A stretch of 64,000 bases of DNA from an uncultured Lachnospiraceae bacterium (GTDB taxonomy: Bacteria > Bacillota > Clostridia > Lachnospirales > Lachnospiraceae), in the NCBI GenBank assembly GCA_947367855.1, contig CANBFE010000016.1, positions 1-64,000 of the forward strand, read 5' to 3'. The position numbers and the translations under genes are program-made. Shown here one piece after another: positions 61,241 through 64,000 of the stretch. Position 1 is the stretch's first letter. Each line of letters starts with the position of its first letter. The notes beneath the pieces are model-generated. The model searched no databases and was not told the origin of the DNA. It saw nothing but the letters and a program-made list of their open reading frames with translations.

Positions 61241-62371
61241 TTATCCCCGTTCCTGCCTCTCCCCCCTGATAACCTTGTAGGGAACATTATATCTCTTCGG
61301 CACTTCCTTCCCTTCAATGCGTTTTTTCAGATATTTGACTGCCATGGTTCCCATCAGATATTCATCCTGCACCACATGGGAAAAGACGGGATTCGAATCA
61401 CAGGCTTCGTCAATGCCGTCAAAGAACACAACCTCCTTCTCCTTCTCCTGCCCCATCTCACGCAATATCTTATATACCATGATTCCCAATTCTACGCCCA
61501 CCGCAAAAAAACCGGTCACATGAGGGTACTTCCGGATAAAGCTTTTCACCGCCTTCATGTCCATGCGCTCCTCCCCTTCGTCTTCGCCCATTCGGGGAAG
61601 GAAGGCATGCAGATTTCTCAGCCACATATCCTCATTGGTTCTCAGGCCATGCTCAAGCAGACTGTCCAGATAGCCCGAAAAACGCGCCGCCACACTGGAT
61701 GTCTGCATGGAGGGATGGGACAGAAAACAAATATCCCTGTGCCCCCTCTCAATGAGCAGCGCCATCAAATCCCTGGAAGCCTGATAATTATCCGTACAAA
61801 CGCAGGGAATCGGAAGCCCGGTCAGCTCCCTGTCAACCATGACGATGGGAAACTGCTCCACCGACAGCCTCAGCACTTCCGCATTGTAAGTCTCCCCCTG
61901 CACACACATCAGGATGATACCCTGGACTCCCAGTGCAATCAGCTCCTCTATGGCTTTTGACTCCTCCGCCATGTTGCCGTATGTACATTTCAGAATCATA
62001 TGGAAGTTCTGCTTTCTGCACTCCCTCTCGATTCCGTTGACCACATCGCTGCCGTATGCGGCGCCGAAGCCGTCCAAAACCACGCCGATGAGCTTTCCCC
62101 TGCCCTCCAGGGTTCCTGCCAGAGAACCTGTATTTTTCTCCCCGTCCGCCCTGGCATTCTCCAACACATAGGAGCCTTTCCCGGGTCTTCTGGTAATCAG
62201 ATTCTGATCGGCCAGCATTTCCAGTGCTTTTTTACTGGTAATACGGCTTACGCTGTATTGCTCCGCCAGTTCCTTCTCTGACGGAAGACGGCTTCCGGGC
62301 GGATACTTTTGAGATCTGATCCCCTGCAAAAGATCATTATATATTTTTTGATATAGAAGTTCCTTCTCCAT
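61241..62371 (-). CDS. GntR-type DNA-binding domain fused to LacI-type sugar-binding domain
   Basis: A 376-residue regulator like AraR. The winged helix GntR domain is at 1-70 (PPGSRLPSEKELAEQYSVSR, ALEMLADQNLITRRPGKGSY). The LacI/periplasmic-binding domain fills the rest (LIGVVLDGFGAAYGSDVVNG, GIILMCVQGETYNAEV, FPIVMVDRELTGLP, FFAVGVELG). It likely represses the mannosidase operon and is relieved by a mannose oligosaccharide (inference). The ribosome site (GGGGTGTGTGA) is modest; the transcription leader is only about 20 bases. Confidence 0.92.
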   Translation of the reverse strand: MEKELLYQKIYNDLLQGIRSQKYPPGSRLPSEKELAEQYSVSRITSKKALEMLADQNLITRRPGKGSYVLENARADGEKNTGSLAGTLEGRGKLIGVVLDGFGAAYGSDVVNGIERECRKQNFHMILKCTYGNMAEESKAIEELIALGVQGIILMCVQGETYNAEVLRLSVEQFPIVMVDRELTGLPIPCVCTDNYQASRDLMALLIERGHRDICFLSHPSMQTSSVAARFSGYLDSLLEHGLRTNEDMWLRNLHAFLPRMGEDEGEERMDMKAVKSFIRKYPHVTGFFAVGVELGIMVYKILREMGQEKEKEVVFFDGIDEACDSNPVFSHVVQDEYLMGTMAVKYLKKRIEGKEVPKRYNVPYKVIRGERQERG

Positions 62372-62397
62372 TCACACACCCCGCTTACATTGCTATC

Positions 62398-62426
62398 AGT
62401 ATATCCTTTTTGAATTGATATGTCAA
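62398..62426 (-). promoter_or_regulatory. Promoter of the GntR/LacI-type regulator gene
   Basis: Minus-strand TTGACA (62421-62426) and TATACT (62398-62403) with 17 bases between. The -35 lies in TTGACATATCAA, a TTGA-N4-TCAA palindrome that shares TTGACATAT with the mannosidase promoter, which fits autoregulation. Confidence 0.8.
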
Positions 62427-62552
62427 ACCGAAATTCATGCGATACCGTTAAACAGCAAATTCAGGGTTGCTGTTCACTCTTGAACCGTAACAAATCAGGC
62501 TCCATTCCTGCAACCCGTCCGGAGTTATGTCAGGTTTCCTATATAAAAGCAA

Positions 62553-62574
62553 CGCCCGGAAGCTTCTCCGGGCG
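62553..62574 (-). terminator. Terminator after the sugar-binding lipoprotein gene
   Basis: An eight-base stem (CGCCCGGA with TCCGGGCG) and six-base loop, followed on the minus strand by TTGCTTTTAT. On the plus strand it is followed by CCCATTTTTT, but no plus-strand gene ends there. Confidence 0.65.
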
Positions 62575-62599
62575 CCCATTTTTTGGAAATGCAGTCAAT

Positions 62600-63979
62600 T
62601 TACTGATTTGCTGAAATGACTTCATTTACCTTATCTGCCAGTTCCTTCAAATCAGTGTCAGCCTTGCTGTCCAGGAAATTATTGTAGCCCTCATCCCATA
62701 CCTTGCTGGCATCGCCGGCCCAGTCTGCCGCATAACGCACGCCGTTCTTTGTCTCCACAGACATCATATCCCGCACGGCCTCTGCCGCTTCCGGATGCCC
62801 CGCCGCTGTGACCGCATCGTAAAATACGCCTGCATAATCCTTGTGCGCGCAGGGTGCAACGGGAGTCACTTTCAATACGCTCTCATACATTTCACCGCTC
62901 ATGAACTTCATCAGCTCCCATGTCTCCTCGGGATGCTCCAGATTCCTGGGAGATACCCATCCCACTGTGTCATATGTGGTAGTCGCCCCTGCAGAACCTT
63001 GAGGTGTGGCCACATACCCCCAGTTTAAATCCGGACAGCTGCGCAGCAGATTATCAATCTCCCACTGCCCATAGTAATACATGCCAACTTCTCCCGCTTC
63101 AAACATGGACTGCTGGTTTCCGCCGTCATAAGATGTCTGCGGAATGATACCGTTCGCTATCAGCTCCTTCCTCTTTGTGGCAGCCTCGATAAATTTATCA
63201 TCCACAGTAACTGCCGTAGTATCCGTAATATCGTTGATGAACGGCGCCCCCCCTGCTGCCGTACTGATATTCGCTATATCAAAGACAGAATTGCCGAGTC
63301 CGTAGATGCCATACTTATTGGAGGAAGGATCCGCCAGAGTCTCGGCATAGGACCACAGATTTTCCCATGTCCATCCTGTCTTCGGCTCCTCCAGTCCCGC
63401 ATTTGCGAGAATATCCTTATTGTAGAATACACCGTAGACATTCACCAGACTGGGGAACCCGTAAGTCGCTCCGCGGTACTGCCATCCCTGCATGGTGCCG
63501 CTGTAGAAGCTCTCCACGAATTCCGGCTCCTGCGCAACCTTTTCGGCCCAGTCCGTCAGCAGATTCATCCTGTAGAAGGAACATGCCTGGTCATACCCCA
63601 GCTGAAATACGTCCGGCGCCTCTCCTGCGGTAATCATCCCGCGCAGCGACTGATTGTAATCGGAATAGGAACCTCTCACGATCTCCACCTTAATGTTCGG
63701 ATGAGCAACGGAAAACACATTGTCAAATGCATCCTGCATGGCATCATTCATGACATCGCTCTCCCAGTCCACGATGCGCAGCGTCACCACCTCTCCGTCC
63801 CCGGAAGCCTCTGCAGAACTGTCCTCCCCGGAGCCGCTTGCCTGCGCGGAATCCGAAGCCGCGTCGGAGCTGCCGGAACTGTCGCCGGATCCTGATTTTC
63901 CGTCGTCACTGCCGCAGCCGCCCAGTGTGGATACCACCATTGCCGCCGCCAAAAGAGTAGTTAAAACTTTCTTCTTCAT
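62600..63979 (-). CDS. Sugar ABC transporter substrate-binding lipoprotein
   Basis: A 459-residue family 1 extracellular solute-binding protein. The signal peptide ends in the lipobox LGGC with C22 as the lipid-linked residue, and a Ser/Gly/Asp-rich linker (23-65) leads to the binding domain. Family features include VWDEGYNNFLD near the C-terminus and GWTWENLWSYAETLADP in the middle. The start follows TTGGAGGGATGTAAT. It is followed by a terminator rather than by permease genes, so those may lie beyond the window or elsewhere. A mannose-glycan ligand is suggested by the downstream mannosidases. Confidence 0.9.
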   Translation of the reverse strand: MKKKVLTTLLAAAMVVSTLGGCGSDDGKSGSGDSSGSSDAASDSAQASGSGEDSSAEASGDGEVVTLRIVDWESDVMNDAMQDAFDNVFSVAHPNIKVEIVRGSYSDYNQSLRGMITAGEAPDVFQLGYDQACSFYRMNLLTDWAEKVAQEPEFVESFYSGTMQGWQYRGATYGFPSLVNVYGVFYNKDILANAGLEEPKTGWTWENLWSYAETLADPSSNKYGIYGLGNSVFDIANISTAAGGAPFINDITDTTAVTVDDKFIEAATKRKELIANGIIPQTSYDGGNQQSMFEAGEVGMYYYGQWEIDNLLRSCPDLNWGYVATPQGSAGATTTYDTVGWVSPRNLEHPEETWELMKFMSGEMYESVLKVTPVAPCAHKDYAGVFYDAVTAAGHPEAAEAVRDMMSVETKNGVRYAADWAGDASKVWDEGYNNFLDSKADTDLKELADKVNEVISANQ

Positions 63980-64000
63980 ATTACATCCCTCCAATTAAAA

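Noticed and set aside
1..64000. CRISPR arrays, tRNA/rRNA genes, transposases, phage or plasmid genes
   Set aside because: None recognised on either strand. The only tandem arrays are the 60-base and 108-base repeats, which lack CRISPR spacing.

Overview
The window looks like chromosomal DNA from a gut-type Clostridia, most probably a Lachnospiraceae member; I cannot assign a genus. The grounds are strong AGGAGG-type ribosome binding sites before nearly every gene, TTGACA/TATAAT promoters with 17-base spacers, roughly balanced base composition, and family content typical of these bacteria: VanW protein, Csp-like subtilase, an agr-type quorum-sensing locus, DUF4173 and DUF2975 proteins, GPH sugar symporter, GH38/GH125 mannosidases and a lipoprotein sugar-binding protein. 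I see no rRNA, tRNA, CRISPR array, insertion sequence, phage gene or plasmid function. About 52 genes are supported, mostly on the minus strand.

Layout. 0-4.6 kb: a Gld-like ABC system (ATPase, permease fused to a GldG-type auxiliary domain, DUF4340 protein) with a 60-base tandem repeat inside the operon. 4.6-8.2 kb: a GH2-like fragment overlapping a GPH sugar symporter, then an AEC-family carrier. 8.3-11 kb: a TetR regulator divergent from an old-yellow-enzyme/Fe-S/FAD reductase, with a perfect promoter and two matched operators. 11-16.7 kb: two ABC exporter half-transporters, a GHKL sensor kinase without a response regulator, and a DHH phosphoesterase. 16.7-19.4 kb: a zinc-ribbon protein with three repeat domains and a degenerate KAP-like P-loop domain. 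19.5-24.4 kb: an operon of a 35-residue membrane peptide, VanW, an AIR-synthase-like protein, Lrp, an aminotransferase and TrmL. 24.5-32.5 kb: housekeeping and envelope genes (patatin, UppP, GlpK, a GT39-like membrane protein, a Sel1 protein, DegV).

32.7-36.7 kb is the most interesting part: a complete agr-like quorum-sensing locus. AgrB has its catalytic His and Cys, but the overlapping 39-residue AgrD-like peptide has no cysteine at all. By alignment to the AgrD layout, a serine sits where the ring-forming cysteine should be, which predicts a lactone signal. The AgrC-like kinase and LytTR regulator converge on it through a shared terminator, and two XRE regulators flank the locus. A 9-base direct repeat with a 13-base spacer overlaps the -35 of the agrBD promoter, the geometry expected for a LytTR activator.

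36.8-49 kb holds a Csp-like protease, a PHP/heterodimeric ABC exporter/GNAT operon, a DUF2975-XRE-DUF4173 operon, a small kinase, and a GH13 amylase whose 5' leader carries a second copy of the 60-base repeat family. 49-64 kb is carbohydrate use: AraC regulators, a TrmB-MFS-SGNH operon, and a set of two GH38 and one GH125 alpha-mannosidases with a GntR/LacI-type regulator and a sugar-binding lipoprotein. The glycosidases lack signal peptides, so mannose-rich oligosaccharides are probably imported and trimmed inside the cell.
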